Source: DASRDR01 sp963812945 [NCBI: uncultured Candidatus Rokubacteria bacterium] (GTDB lineage: Bacteria; Methylomirabilota; Methylomirabilia; Rokubacteriales). From it: a DNA stretch of 64,000 bases. The DNA lies in NCBI GenBank assembly GCA_963812945.1, contig CAWEXD010000012.1, positions 310,001-374,000 on the forward strand, in the 5' to 3' direction. The notes beneath the pieces are model-generated. The model ran no database searches, was not told where the DNA came from, and saw nothing but the letters and a program-made list of their open reading frames with translations. Shown here piece by piece: positions 34,516 through 43,427 of this stretch. A program made the translations under genes and the position numbers. The stretch's first letter is position 1; each line of letters starts with the position of its first letter.

Positions 34516-35339
34516 CGCCCATGTCCGGCTTCCACTGGCACCCCGAGGTCGCCATCGGCCTGGAGGCGCTCCTCGTGGGATACCTCCTCGTCACGGGCCC
34601 GCTCCGGCGGCGTTGGGGCTGGGGCCCGCCGCCCCACCGCGGCCGCGTCGCGGCCTTCGTCGCCGGCACGGTGATCCTGGCCGGCGCCGTGCTCGGGCCT
34701 CTCGCGGAGTGGGCCGAGCACGTCGCGCTCTCGGCGCACATGGTCCAGCACCTCCTCATGATCCTCGTCGTGCCCGTGCTGTGGCTCCTCGGGCTCCCCG
34801 CATGGCTCCTCGGGCCGGTGGCGCGGGCCCCCGTCGTCGGGCGGCTCGGCTGGTGGCTCACGCGGCCGCTCCCGGCCCTCGCGCTGGCCTCGGCGGTCCA
34901 GATCGCGTGGCACGTTCCGGCCGCGTTCGACGCCGCCCTCCACGTGGAGCGGGTCCACGCTCTCGAGCACGTGTCGCTCCTCGCCACCGGGATCCTCCTC
35001 TGGTGGCCGGTGGCGGGGCCGGCTCCGGAGTGGCCGCGGCCGGCGCCGCCGGCGCAGCTCCTCTATCTCTTCCTGGCCACGATCCCGATGATGGCGATCG
35101 CCGCCCCGATCACGCTGGCCGAGGACCTCCTGTACCCGTACTACGCCCTCGCGGGGCGGCCCTGGCCGCTGGCGCCGCGGGCGGACCAGGAGCTGGCGGG
35201 GGTGCTCATGTGGGTGGGCGGGATGCTCGGCTACCTGATCGCCGGGACCGTGGTGTTCTTCCGGTGGGCGGGGCCCGAGAGCCGCGAGGACGGCGAGACC
35301 CGGCTCGCCCCCGCGGAGGCGACGCCGCATGGCGCTTGA
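34512..35339 (+). CDS. ctaG: Cytochrome c oxidase assembly protein CtaG (caa3_CtaG family)
   Basis: A 272-275-residue membrane protein, about 7 helices, of the caa3_CtaG family (unrelated to the Cox11-type CtaG). Histidines likely for copper are in SAHMVQHLLMILVVP, IAWHVPAAFDAALHVERVHALEH. Start is GTG 34512 overlapping the subunit IV stop, or ATG 34521. It overlaps the next gene by 11 bases. Its role is copper delivery to the oxidase. Confidence 0.92.
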   Translation: MTPMSGFHWHPEVAIGLEALLVGYLLVTGPLRRRWGWGPPPHRGRVAAFVAGTVILAGAVLGPLAEWAEHVALSAHMVQHLLMILVVPVLWLLGLPAWLLGPVARAPVVGRLGWWLTRPLPALALASAVQIAWHVPAAFDAALHVERVHALEHVSLLATGILLWWPVAGPAPEWPRPAPPAQLLYLFLATIPMMAIAAPITLAEDLLYPYYALAGRPWPLAPRADQELAGVLMWVGGMLGYLIAGTVVFFRWAGPESREDGETRLAPAEATPHGA

Positions 35340-36288
35340 GGGCCGCATCGTCCGCGAAGGCGTCGTGGCGGGCCTGATCGGGGCCGCCGCGGTGGCCATT
35401 CTGATCCTGGTGTTCGACGTCGCCGGCGGCGCCCCGCTCCAGAGCCCGGCGATCCTGGGCTCGGCCATCTTCAAGGGCGTCCGCGACCCGAGCCTGGTGA
35501 CCGTGTCGGCCGGCCCCGTCGTCGGCTACACGATCCTTCACGGCCTGGGGTTCGTCCTGGTGGGGCTGGTCGCGGCGTCGCTCGTGGCCGCCGCCGAGCG
35601 CGAGCCGGCGATGGTCCTGGCGCTCCTCATCTTCTTCGCAGCCTTCGAGGTCTTCTTCCTCGCGCTGATCGCATTCTGGGCCCTCCCGGTGCTGGGGGCG
35701 CTGGCCTGGTGGGAGATCCTCGCGGGGAACCTGGTCGCCTCGATCGCGATGCTCTACTACTTCCACCGGCGGCACCCGGGCCTCGCGCGGAGCCTGATCG
35801 GCCGCTGGGTCGACCTCGTGCGCGAGGGGATCGTGGCCGGGTTCCTCGGCGGCGCGGTCGTCGCGGTCTGGTTCCTCCTCTACGACGCCATCCGCCTCCG
35901 GCCCCTCCACACGCCCGCCCTGCTCGGCGCCGCGGTGCTCCAGGGGCTCCGTGACCCGGAGCGGCTGGTCCCCCAGCTGGACGTCGTCGTCGGCTACACC
36001 ATCTTCCACTTCGCGGTCTTCGCGTTCTTCGGGATCGCCATTGCCGCCATCCTCCTCGCCGCGGAGCGCGAGCCCCGGATTCTCTTGGGGCTCCTGATCC
36101 TCTTCCTCTGCTTCCAGGTCTTCTTCTTCGGGTTCCTCGAGGCGCTCGACGCCCACCTGGCGGGCGCGCTCGCCTGGTGGAACGTGGCGATCGGGAACCT
36201 CCTCGCCTCGGTGGCCATGATCACGTACTTCTTCCTCGGCCACCGCTCGCTCGGGGCGCGGCTCCTCGAGCGCTGGACGGAGGATTGA
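35329..36288 (+). CDS. Membrane protein with two tandem homologous halves, oxidase-operon associated
   Basis: A 319-residue protein with about eight helices. Residues about 8-155 and 164-312 align to each other without large gaps: REGVVAGL / REGIVAGF, SAIFKGVRDP / AAVLQGLRDP, VVGYTILH / VVGYTIFH, AAEREP / AAEREP, and ALAWWEILAGNLVASIAMLYYFHRRHPG / ALAWWNVAIGNLLASVAMITYFF. So a four-helix unit has been duplicated and fused. I do not recognise a named family. It overlaps ctaG by 11 bases and follows the caa3 operon, so a role in oxidase assembly, stability or haem/copper handling is plausible but unproven. Confidence 0.85.
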   Translation: MALEGRIVREGVVAGLIGAAAVAILILVFDVAGGAPLQSPAILGSAIFKGVRDPSLVTVSAGPVVGYTILHGLGFVLVGLVAASLVAAAEREPAMVLALLIFFAAFEVFFLALIAFWALPVLGALAWWEILAGNLVASIAMLYYFHRRHPGLARSLIGRWVDLVREGIVAGFLGGAVVAVWFLLYDAIRLRPLHTPALLGAAVLQGLRDPERLVPQLDVVVGYTIFHFAVFAFFGIAIAAILLAAEREPRILLGLLILFLCFQVFFFGFLEALDAHLAGALAWWNVAIGNLLASVAMITYFFLGHRSLGARLLERWTED

Positions 36289-36331
36289 GGGGGGCCACCG
36301 CGCGGGCGCGCGCCCTGGTATCCTGGGGTGC

Positions 36332-37474
36332 GTGTGGCCCGACCCCGTCTGGATCCGCACCCCCGGTGAGGCCGAGGCGCTAGCCCGCGAGCTCCACGGC
36401 GTCCCGGCCATCGCCGTCGACACCGAGGCCGACAGCCTCCACCACTATCCCGAGCGGCTGTGCCTGGTGCAGATCGGGGATCCCCAGGGGCGGGTCTTCT
36501 TCGTGGACACGCTCGTCGTCCACGATCTCGAGCCGCTCCGGCCGCTCTTCGCCGACCCGGCCACGGCGAAGGTGCTCCACAGCGGCGACAACGACGTGGT
36601 GTACCTGAAGCGCCGGTTCGGCCTCGCCTTCGCGGGGCTGTCCGACACGATGCTGGCGGCCCGGTTCCTCGGCGTGCGGGAGCTCGGCCTCGAGCGGCTG
36701 CTCCTCAAGTACCTCGACGTCCAGCCGGTCCGGTCCCAGCAGAAGACGGACTGGGCGCGGCGCCCTCTGACGCCGATCCAGGAGGCCTACGCCGCCGAGG
36801 ACGTCCGTCACCTCATCGTGCTCCGGGACAAGCTCCTCGCCGAGCTCGAGGCCATCGGCCGCCGGGAATGGCTCGAGGAGGAGTGCGAGGCCCTGGCCGC
36901 GCTCCCGGTCCCGGAGCGCCCCTCCGACGAGGACGGCTACCGGCGGATCCGGGGCGCTTCGCGGCTCCTGCCCCGCGGGCTGGCCGTCCTCCGCGCGCTC
37001 TACCTCCAGCGTGAGGCGTGGGCACTCGCGGAGCACCGGCCGCCGTTCAAGGTCGTGAGCCCGGAGACCCTCGCCGCCCTCGCCGAGCGTCAGCCTGTCG
37101 ACCTGGCGGGCCTGGCCGGCGTCCCGGGACTGAGCCCCCGGCTGGTGGAGCGCTACGGCGAGGGGCTCCTCAAGGCCGTGAGGCAGGGCCTCACCGAGCG
37201 GCTTCCTCCGGAGCCACCGCGCGGGCCCCGGCCCGCGCGCCCGGTCATCACCACGGCGAGCCGGCAGCGCGCGGAGTCGCTCCGCAAGTGGCGGGCCGAG
37301 GCGGCCGAGGCCGCGGGCCTCGACCCGGGCGTCCTCCTTCCCCAGCGCCTCATCGACGCGCTCGCGCTGGACCCGCCGGCCGACCTCGATGGGTTGCGGA
37401 GCGTCCCGGGGCTCCGGCGCTGGCGGGTCGACGCCTTCGGCCGGGCGATCCTGGCCGCGCTCCGGGCCCCCTGA
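36332..37474 (+). CDS. rnd: Ribonuclease D
   Basis: A 380-residue 3'-5' exoribonuclease of the DEDDy class. The four acidic residues and Tyr are visible: AVDTEADSLHHYPERLCLVQIGD (Exo I), LHSGDNDVVYLKR (Exo II) and YAAEDVRHLIVLRDKL (Exo III). One or two HRDC domains follow (about residues 205-280 and 300-375). It trims tRNA and other stable RNA 3' ends. Start is GTG 36332, seven bases after TATCCT, with no clear Shine-Dalgarno, so perhaps leaderless. Confidence 0.93.
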   Translation: MWPDPVWIRTPGEAEALARELHGVPAIAVDTEADSLHHYPERLCLVQIGDPQGRVFFVDTLVVHDLEPLRPLFADPATAKVLHSGDNDVVYLKRRFGLAFAGLSDTMLAARFLGVRELGLERLLLKYLDVQPVRSQQKTDWARRPLTPIQEAYAAEDVRHLIVLRDKLLAELEAIGRREWLEEECEALAALPVPERPSDEDGYRRIRGASRLLPRGLAVLRALYLQREAWALAEHRPPFKVVSPETLAALAERQPVDLAGLAGVPGLSPRLVERYGEGLLKAVRQGLTERLPPEPPRGPRPARPVITTASRQRAESLRKWRAEAAEAAGLDPGVLLPQRLIDALALDPPADLDGLRSVPGLRRWRVDAFGRAILAALRAP

Positions 37475-37514
37475 CCCCGTCCATCATTCCCGCGCACCCC
37501 AGGAGGATTCCCGC

Positions 37515-38573
37515 ATGGCACGGCTTCGCGTCGGCGTGATCGGCACCGGATTCGGCGCCTCCGTCCAGATCCCGGCGTTTCGCGCCAACCCCCGCGCCGA
37601 GGTCGTCGCGGTCGCGAGCGCCACCGCGGGCAAGGCCCGGCGAACGGCCGAGGCCTTCGGCGTGCCGCACGCCTTCGACGACTGGACGAAGCTCGTGGCC
37701 GCCGACCTGGACCTCGTCAGCATCACGACCCCGCCCGCGCTCCATCACCCGATGGCGCTCGCCGCGCTCGAGGCGGGCCGGCACGTGCTCTGCGAGAAGC
37801 CGATGGCGATGTCCGCCACCGAGGCCGAGGAGATGCTGGCGCGCGGCGAGCGGGCGCGGCGCATCCACGTGATCGACCACGAGCTCCGCTTCAACCCGAA
37901 CCGCCGGAAGGCCCGGGCGCTCATCGCGGACGGCTTCGTCGGCGCCCCGCGCCACGCGCTCCTCACGGCCGTGAACGCGAGCCGGCTCGACCCCCAGAAG
38001 CCGTGGGGCTGGTGGTTCGACGAGGCGCGCGGCGGCGGCCTCCTGGGCGCGGTGGGATCGCACCAGGTCGACCTCCTCCGCTACTGGCTGGGAGAGGTCG
38101 CCGCCGTCACGGGCACGGCCGACCCGGTCGTCCCGGAGCGTCCCCTGCCCGACGGGAGCGGGCGCCGCCCGGTGACCGCCGACGAGTTCACGACCTTCGC
38201 GCTCCGCTTCCGGTCGGGCGCCGTGGGCACGGTGTTCCTGAGCTGCGTCGCCGCGCACGGCGTCGGCCCGCGCGTCGAGGTCTGGGGTGACGAGGGCTAT
38301 CTCCTCCTCGACGGGGAGGACCGGCTCTGGGGCGCCCGGCGCGGCGAGGCGCTCGCGGAGCTCACCGAGCCGGAGACGCTCACCCCGCCGCCCGGCATGG
38401 AGTACGTGGCGCTCTGGGGCGTGTCGTTCGTCCGCCTGGCGGAGCACCTGGTCCAGGCCGTCCTGGACGGCGCGCCCGTCGGCCCCGCCGCGACGTTCCG
38501 CGACGGCCTGGCGGTCCAGCGCGTGCTGGACGGCGTCCGCCGCACCACGCGGACCGGCTGGGTGTCGGTGTAG
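37515..38573 (+). CDS. Gfo/Idh/MocA-family oxidoreductase
   Basis: A 352-residue dehydrogenase. Rossmann motif GVIGTGFGASVQIPAF, then CEKPMAMS (about residue 94) and SHQVDLLRYWLGEV for the catalytic region. AGGAGG lies 8 bases before the ATG. It is the second Gfo/Idh protein in the window and clearly diverged from the one at 9593. It stands alone between RNase D and a convergent acyl-CoA ligase. Substrate unknown; likely a sugar or polyol derivative. Confidence 0.92.
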   Translation: MARLRVGVIGTGFGASVQIPAFRANPRAEVVAVASATAGKARRTAEAFGVPHAFDDWTKLVAADLDLVSITTPPALHHPMALAALEAGRHVLCEKPMAMSATEAEEMLARGERARRIHVIDHELRFNPNRRKARALIADGFVGAPRHALLTAVNASRLDPQKPWGWWFDEARGGGLLGAVGSHQVDLLRYWLGEVAAVTGTADPVVPERPLPDGSGRRPVTADEFTTFALRFRSGAVGTVFLSCVAAHGVGPRVEVWGDEGYLLLDGEDRLWGARRGEALAELTEPETLTPPPGMEYVALWGVSFVRLAEHLVQAVLDGAPVGPAATFRDGLAVQRVLDGVRRTTRTGWVSV

Positions 38574-38671
38574 GCAGAGAGTCAACTCTCCGGCCGAGCC
38601 CGGTCAGCATAGAGGGGTCGACGTCCTCGTCGGTGGGATCCCGCTAGTTACCGGGTCTCCGCGTTCGTTCT

Positions 38672-40231
38672 CTAGATTCGGCGGTCGCGGTCCGCCCAGT
38701 ACCGCTCGCGCAGCTCGCGCTTGAGAATCTTGCCGTACGCGTTCTTCGGCAGCTCCGGGAGGAAGTCCACCGACGCCGGCTTCTTGTAGGACGCCAGATG
38801 CCGGCGGCAGTGCTCGATGATGTCGGCGTCGGATGCCCGCGCCGCGTCTCGCAGGACCACCACGGCCTTCACGGACTCGCCCCACTTGGGGTCCGGCACG
38901 CCGATCACCGCCACCTCGCGGACGGCGGGGTGCGTGCAGATGACCTCCTCGACCTCGCGGGGGTAGATGTTGGCGCCGCCGGAGATGATCATGTCCTTCT
39001 TGCGATCCGTGACGTACAGGTAGCCCTCTTCGTCCAGATGCCCCACGTCCCCGGTATGGAGCCAGCCGTTCCGGAGGGTCTCCGCCGTCGCCTCGGCATT
39101 GTTCCAGTACCCCTTCATGACAAGGTCGCCCCGCACGACGATCTCCCCCGGCGTCCCCGGGGCCACATCGCGGTCGCCGTCGTCGACGATCCGGACCCTC
39201 ACCCCAGTGGTCTCGCGTCCCGCTGAGGCGAGACGATGCTGCCTGACCGGGTCATCGCCGGCGAGGTGCTCCTCCTTGGGCAGCGTCGTGCAGACCATGG
39301 GCGCCTCGGCTTGCGCGAAGATCTGGCAAAGGATCGGCCCGAACGTCCGCACGGCCTCCTGCTGCTGCTCCACGTACATCGGTCCGCCGCCATAGAAGAT
39401 GGTGTGGAGGCTCGACAGATCGTACTCCCGATGGACGCCGCTCGTGGTCAACGTGTGGACCATGGTCGGCGCAAGAAACATGGTGGTGACGCGATACCGC
39501 TGGATGGCCTCGAAGATCCGGCGCGGTTCGAACGACCGCGTGGCCGGGAAGGCCGAGGCCGCGCCCCGCGCGATGTGGTGGAAGATCGAGATACCGGATC
39601 CATGCGTGATGGCCGCCGCGTGAAGGAGCACATCGGCTTCCCGTGCAGGGTTTACGTCCAGCAGGAAGATCTGGACCATCGCGAGCAGGGCGCGATGGGT
39701 CAGCATCGCGCCCTTGGGCCGGCCGGTGGTGCCGGACGTATAGAAGAGCCACGCGAGGTCCTCGCGCTCGACGACGATCTCGGGCGCCGAGGCCGGCCGG
39801 TCCTGCATGAGGTCCTCGAAGCCGAGGTCGCCGGGCTCGCCGCGGCCGATGGCCACGAATCGCTCGACCGTCTTCAGGCGCCCGCGGATCATCGCCAGGT
39901 GCGACCGGAAGTCCGCGTGGTAGACCAGGATGCGGGCGCCCGAGTCGTTCAGCATGTACTCGTGCTCGCTGGGATGCAGCCGGACGTTCATCGGCACGAC
40001 GCCCATGCCGGCCTTCATCGGCGCGAGGATCGTCTCGAGCCCTTGCGGGCAGCTGGGGACCAGCATGCCGATCCGATCGCCGCGCTCGGCGCCGAGGGCG
40101 AGCAACGCGTGCGCCAGTCTGTTCACGCGCGCTTCCGCGTCGCGAAAGGTAACCACGGTGTCGGTCGCGAGCCAGGCAGGACGGTCCGGCCAGCGTTGCG
40201 CCGCGCGGGTCAGGAAGTGCCCGACGTGCAT
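38672..40231 (-). CDS. AMP-binding acyl-CoA synthetase (FadD/long-chain ligase-like)
   Basis: A 519-residue ANL-superfamily ligase. The P-loop is LFYTSGTTGRPKGAMLTH (about residues 162-179), FAQAEAPMV takes the place of the usual YGxTE and so lacks the canonical Tyr-Gly, GWLHTGDVGHLDEEGYLYVTDRKKDMI is the hinge motif, and KNAYGKILKRELRERY carries the catalytic Lys near the C-terminus. It should form acyl-CoA through acyl-AMP. The chain length is not predictable. The 98-base gap to the convergent dehydrogenase shows no feature. Confidence 0.92.
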   Translation of the reverse strand: MHVGHFLTRAAQRWPDRPAWLATDTVVTFRDAEARVNRLAHALLALGAERGDRIGMLVPSCPQGLETILAPMKAGMGVVPMNVRLHPSEHEYMLNDSGARILVYHADFRSHLAMIRGRLKTVERFVAIGRGEPGDLGFEDLMQDRPASAPEIVVEREDLAWLFYTSGTTGRPKGAMLTHRALLAMVQIFLLDVNPAREADVLLHAAAITHGSGISIFHHIARGAASAFPATRSFEPRRIFEAIQRYRVTTMFLAPTMVHTLTTSGVHREYDLSSLHTIFYGGGPMYVEQQQEAVRTFGPILCQIFAQAEAPMVCTTLPKEEHLAGDDPVRQHRLASAGRETTGVRVRIVDDGDRDVAPGTPGEIVVRGDLVMKGYWNNAEATAETLRNGWLHTGDVGHLDEEGYLYVTDRKKDMIISGGANIYPREVEEVICTHPAVREVAVIGVPDPKWGESVKAVVVLRDAARASDADIIEHCRRHLASYKKPASVDFLPELPKNAYGKILKRELRERYWADRDRRI

Positions 40232-40295
40232 CTCACCCGCGACCCGGCTCGAGCGGGATCATGGGCATGGCGGGCGCCCGCGGAGCCTCGCGCGG

Positions 40296-41093
40296 CTACT
40301 CGGCGCGCGCGCCGCGGGCGATGGCCGCCACGCGGTCCGGGTCGACGGGCGCCGTGGTGCGCCCGTCGCGCTTGACCCAGGTCCCGACGATAGCGCCGTC
40401 GGCGACCCGGAGGAGCTCGCCCACGGTGTCCGGCGCGACGCCGGAGCCGACGAGGATGGGCCGGTCGGGCACGGCTGCGCGCACGCGCTTGACATCACCG
40501 AGCGGCGTCGGCTCCCCCGTCGCGACGCCGGAGACGACCAGCGCGTCCGCCAGCCCCCGGTAGGCGGCGTCGCGCGCGACCTGGTCCAGCTCGACCGGGG
40601 CGAGCGGGACCGCGTGCTTGCCGCCCACGTCCACGAAGAGCCGCGTCTCCGTCCCGAGGAGCCGCCGGTAGCGGAGCGTCCCGTACGCGTCGCCCTGGAT
40701 CACGCCCTGGTCCGCCACGACCGCGCCCACGTGGATGTTGACCCGCACGAACGCGGCGCCGACCGCGGCCGCGAGGCCGAGCGCCGCCCGGGCGTCGTTC
40801 TTGAGCACGTTGACGCCGATCGGGAAGCGCACGGCCCGCCGCACCTCGCCCGCCGCGACGGCCATGGCCGCCACCGTCGCCGGGTCCGCCCGGTCAGGGC
40901 TGAACGGCGCGTCCCCGAAGTTCTCCACGAGGCAGGCGTGGAAGCCCCCCGCCTCGAGCGCCCGCGCGTCGGCGACCGCCCGCTCCACGACGGCCTCGAT
41001 CGAGCCGCCCCAGCGTGGGCTGCCGGGCAGCGGGAGGAGATGGACCATCCCGATCAGCACGCGCCGGAGACCGGGAATCGCTTCGAGGCTCAT
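40296..41093 (-). CDS. BtpA/SgcQ-family protein
   Basis: A 265-residue TIM-barrel protein. LIGMVHLLPLPGSPRWGG opens it and GFHACLVENFGDAPF, GVNVLKNDARAALGLAAAVGAAFVRVNIHVGA and VGSGVAPDTVGELLRVADGAIVGTWVKRDG fit BtpA/SgcQ. Members affect photosystem I assembly in cyanobacteria and occur in sugar operons; the biochemical role is unclear. The upstream DUF6062 frame runs through its start, so the two are probably coupled. Confidence 0.88.
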   Translation of the reverse strand: MSLEAIPGLRRVLIGMVHLLPLPGSPRWGGSIEAVVERAVADARALEAGGFHACLVENFGDAPFSPDRADPATVAAMAVAAGEVRRAVRFPIGVNVLKNDARAALGLAAAVGAAFVRVNIHVGAVVADQGVIQGDAYGTLRYRRLLGTETRLFVDVGGKHAVPLAPVELDQVARDAAYRGLADALVVSGVATGEPTPLGDVKRVRAAVPDRPILVGSGVAPDTVGELLRVADGAIVGTWVKRDGRTTAPVDPDRVAAIARGARAE

Positions 41094-41862
41094 GGGCTCG
41101 GCCCGGCGGCCGGCCGCCGCCGGCGGCGCGATCGCGCGCCATCTCGGGACCGAAGAGCTCGGCCCGGCCGGCGACCAGCTGGAGAGCGAGGCCCCAGGCC
41201 CGCGCCTCGCGATCGGTGAAGCTCGGCGGGACCCGGTGGTCGTGCTTGTCCACGAACCGTCGGAGATCGTCGGCCAGCGCCTGGAGCTTCTCGCGTGTCA
41301 GGGCGACGAGCCGAGCGGCCCCCGGCCGCGACCCGCCCCGCGCCAGCGCCAGCTCGAGGTGCGGGAGACAGAGGCCGTCCGAGCCGGCGTAGGCCCCATC
41401 GAGCTCGGCGTTCCCGAGTCCGGCGAGGAGCGCGTCGAGGTCGCTCCGCTCGGCGTCGGCCACCGCGACGCAGACGGAGCACCGCGCGCGGCGAGGGCGC
41501 GACGCGCTCCCCGTCGTCCGCCCGTGGCGCCCTCCGCCGACAAGCGCCCGCCAGCCGCGAAGGCCATCACGCGTCTCCACCGCCTCCGCGGTCTCGTCGA
41601 GCCACCGGCAGGCCCGCTCGACGAGCCCCTGGTAGACGATCGCCGCTCCGAGCGCGGCGTCGGGCAGCTCGCGGAGGGCGGCCGCGTGGGCGGCGCAGAA
41701 GCCCCACGCCTCCGCGAGGCGCGTCCGGGTGACGGGATCCGTCACGTGCTCCGCGACCACCGTGCCGAGGTGTCGGACCGCCAGCTCGCGCAGACACCCG
41801 CAGAGCGGGCACCCGGGGCGGGCGCAGGCCTCGACGAGACGGGCGCGGCCGTTCAGGCTCAC
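40894..41862 (-). CDS. DUF6062-like cysteine-containing protein (uncertain C-terminus)
   Basis: Starts at GTG 41862, overlapping the cytochrome stop (GTGA). The convincing part is about 250 residues: RPGCPLCGCLRELAVRHLG and RRARCSVCVAVADAE carry two CxxC motifs, and GFCAAHA and GLCLPHL suggest a zinc or metal-cluster site. The open frame continues to 40894, overlapping the BtpA-family gene by 200 bases, where it reads as low-complexity Arg-rich sequence. The -1 frame would instead end at 41090, at the BtpA start, as expected for normal coupling. A single-base indel near 41100-41160 is likely. Confidence 0.7.
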   Translation of the reverse strand: MSLNGRARLVEACARPGCPLCGCLRELAVRHLGTVVAEHVTDPVTRTRLAEAWGFCAAHAAALRELPDAALGAAIVYQGLVERACRWLDETAEAVETRDGLRGWRALVGGGRHGRTTGSASRPRRARCSVCVAVADAERSDLDALLAGLGNAELDGAYAGSDGLCLPHLELALARGGSRPGAARLVALTREKLQALADDLRRFVDKHDHRVPPSFTDREARAWGLALQLVAGRAELFGPEMARDRAAGGGRPPGRAHEPRSDSRSPARADRDGPSPPAARQPTLGRLDRGRRGAGGRRRAGARGGGLPRLPRGELRGRAVQP

Positions 41863-42155
41863 GGCGCCAGGCGGGTCACGAGGTATTCGAGGATGAGCGG
41901 GCGCGTCTCGGGCGTGATCGGCGCGCCGTAGGCCACCATGCGGTCGACGATCGCCTCCCACGTCGCCCGGTCGAGCCGCTGCTGGGCGACCATCTCCGCG
42001 CTGTGGCAGGGGATGCAGGCCCCCAGCACGAGCGGCATGTGCTCCCCTGGCGGCAGCGGGTTGGCCGACTGCGCGGGGGACCGTCCGCCCGCGAGCCCGA
42101 CGGCGAGGCCCGCGACCAGCGCCACGAGCATGACGGCGGCCGGGTTACGCCACAT
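41859..42155 (-). CDS. Small c-type cytochrome subunit of the sulfite-dehydrogenase-like enzyme
   Basis: A 98-residue exported protein with an N-terminal signal or anchor (AAVMLVALVAGLAVGLAGG) and one haem site CIPCH (about residue 48). A Met that could be the distal ligand is in VDRMVAYG. It overlaps the molybdoenzyme stop by 11 bases, as SorB-type cytochromes follow SorA. It would pass electrons to a cytochrome c, perhaps the caa3 oxidase encoded nearby. Confidence 0.85.
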   Translation of the reverse strand: MWRNPAAVMLVALVAGLAVGLAGGRSPAQSANPLPPGEHMPLVLGACIPCHSAEMVAQQRLDRATWEAIVDRMVAYGAPITPETRPLILEYLVTRLAP

Positions 42156-43311
42156 TCACCCGGACGGCGTGGATCACGTTCCAGCGGTAGCCCTGCGGGT
42201 CGCGCGGCCGGCTCGCCGGCTGGTGGCGCCCGAGCGAGTCGCTGGCCCGCGCCATGACCGTGTGCGCCCCCGGCGGCGCGGTCCAGCCGAGCTCGAAGCG
42301 GCGCCACGCGTAGCGGTGTTCCGCGCCAACCAGATTGGCGGCCTTCCAGCTCTGCCCCCCGTCGGTCGACACGTCGACCGCGACGACGGTCCCCTCGCCC
42401 GCCCACGCGAACCCGGTGACCGTCTGGGACCCGGCCGTGAGCGAGGCGCCGTCCGCCGGCGCCACGACGATCGACTTGCACTCGACCGACTGGAGCGAGT
42501 ACGTCTGGTTCGGATCGTCCACGCGCGGCGACCGGTAGCTCCGCGCCATGAACGGGCCGCCCCACTCCTGGTCGGCCAGCGTGAGCTTGGTCAGCCACTT
42601 GATCGAGGCCGAGCCGACCCAGCCCGGCACGAGGAGGCGCGCCGGCCCGCCGTGGAGATGCGGCACGGGCTGGCCGTTCATCTCCAGCGCGATCATCGTG
42701 TGGGGCTCCATCGCCTTCTGGATGGGGTGGCTCCGGACGAAGTCCGGCGCCTGGGGCGTCGGCGGCGTGTCGTTCCCGTCGGGGACGACGTGGCGCGCCG
42801 TCGCCCGCGGCCGCGCGAGCTGGAGGACGTCGGCCAGCCGCACCCCGCGCCACACCGCGGTCCCGACCGCCCCGTTCTCCCACTGGAGCCCCGACGCCGG
42901 GGGCTTGTGGAAGCTCCGGCCGTTGCCGGCGCACTCGAGCGTGATGGTCTGGGTGACCTGCGGGAGGCGCCGGAGGTCGTCGAGGCGCAGCGTCAGCGGG
43001 TTCTCGACCTCGCCGTCGACGGTGAGGGCGTACGCCGCCGGGTCGATGACCGGCCCGTCGTAGTTGTTCCGGACGAAGAAGAGGTCGTTCGGCGTGACGT
43101 CGCTCGTGAGCTCCCGGAGCGGCGTCTCGAGGTTGATGGGGCGCGGGCTCCGGAGGATCAGCTTGTCCTTACCCGGGACCGGGGCCGCGGGCGCCGCCGT
43201 CTGGGCGCGCACCGGCAGCCCGGCGCCGAGCAGCGTCGCGGCGGCGCCGACCTGGACGACGAAGGCGCGGCGGGAGACACCCTCCTCGAACGCGTGTGAC
43301 CGATCGCTCAT
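42145..43311 (-). CDS. Sulfite-oxidase-family molybdoenzyme (SorA/SoxC-like)
   Basis: A 388-residue periplasmic enzyme with a Tat signal (SRRAFVVQVGAAATLLGAGLPVRAQ). The molybdenum ligand Cys is in TITLECAGNGRSF (about residue 127), HGGPARLLVPGWVGSASIKWL is the pterin-binding region, and the C-terminal Mo-co dimerisation domain follows. SorA and SoxC oxidise sulfite or sulfane sulfur to sulfate. The single following cytochrome favours the SorAB type. A perfect TTGACA lies about 115 bases upstream, but its -10 is weak (TTGAAG). Confidence 0.9.
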   Translation of the reverse strand: MSDRSHAFEEGVSRRAFVVQVGAAATLLGAGLPVRAQTAAPAAPVPGKDKLILRSPRPINLETPLRELTSDVTPNDLFFVRNNYDGPVIDPAAYALTVDGEVENPLTLRLDDLRRLPQVTQTITLECAGNGRSFHKPPASGLQWENGAVGTAVWRGVRLADVLQLARPRATARHVVPDGNDTPPTPQAPDFVRSHPIQKAMEPHTMIALEMNGQPVPHLHGGPARLLVPGWVGSASIKWLTKLTLADQEWGGPFMARSYRSPRVDDPNQTYSLQSVECKSIVVAPADGASLTAGSQTVTGFAWAGEGTVVAVDVSTDGGQSWKAANLVGAEHRYAWRRFELGWTAPPGAHTVMARASDSLGRHQPASRPRDPQGYRWNVIHAVRVNVA

Positions 43312-43427
43312 GGCCGTCCTCCTCGAAGATGGACCGGTCCCGGGAACCCTGCGGGGACGGGCGGTGGGCGCCGCCCGACGGGCGGAACTGCTCGCGGGCC
43401 TACTTCAAACCACCGGGTCCCGGGGTG

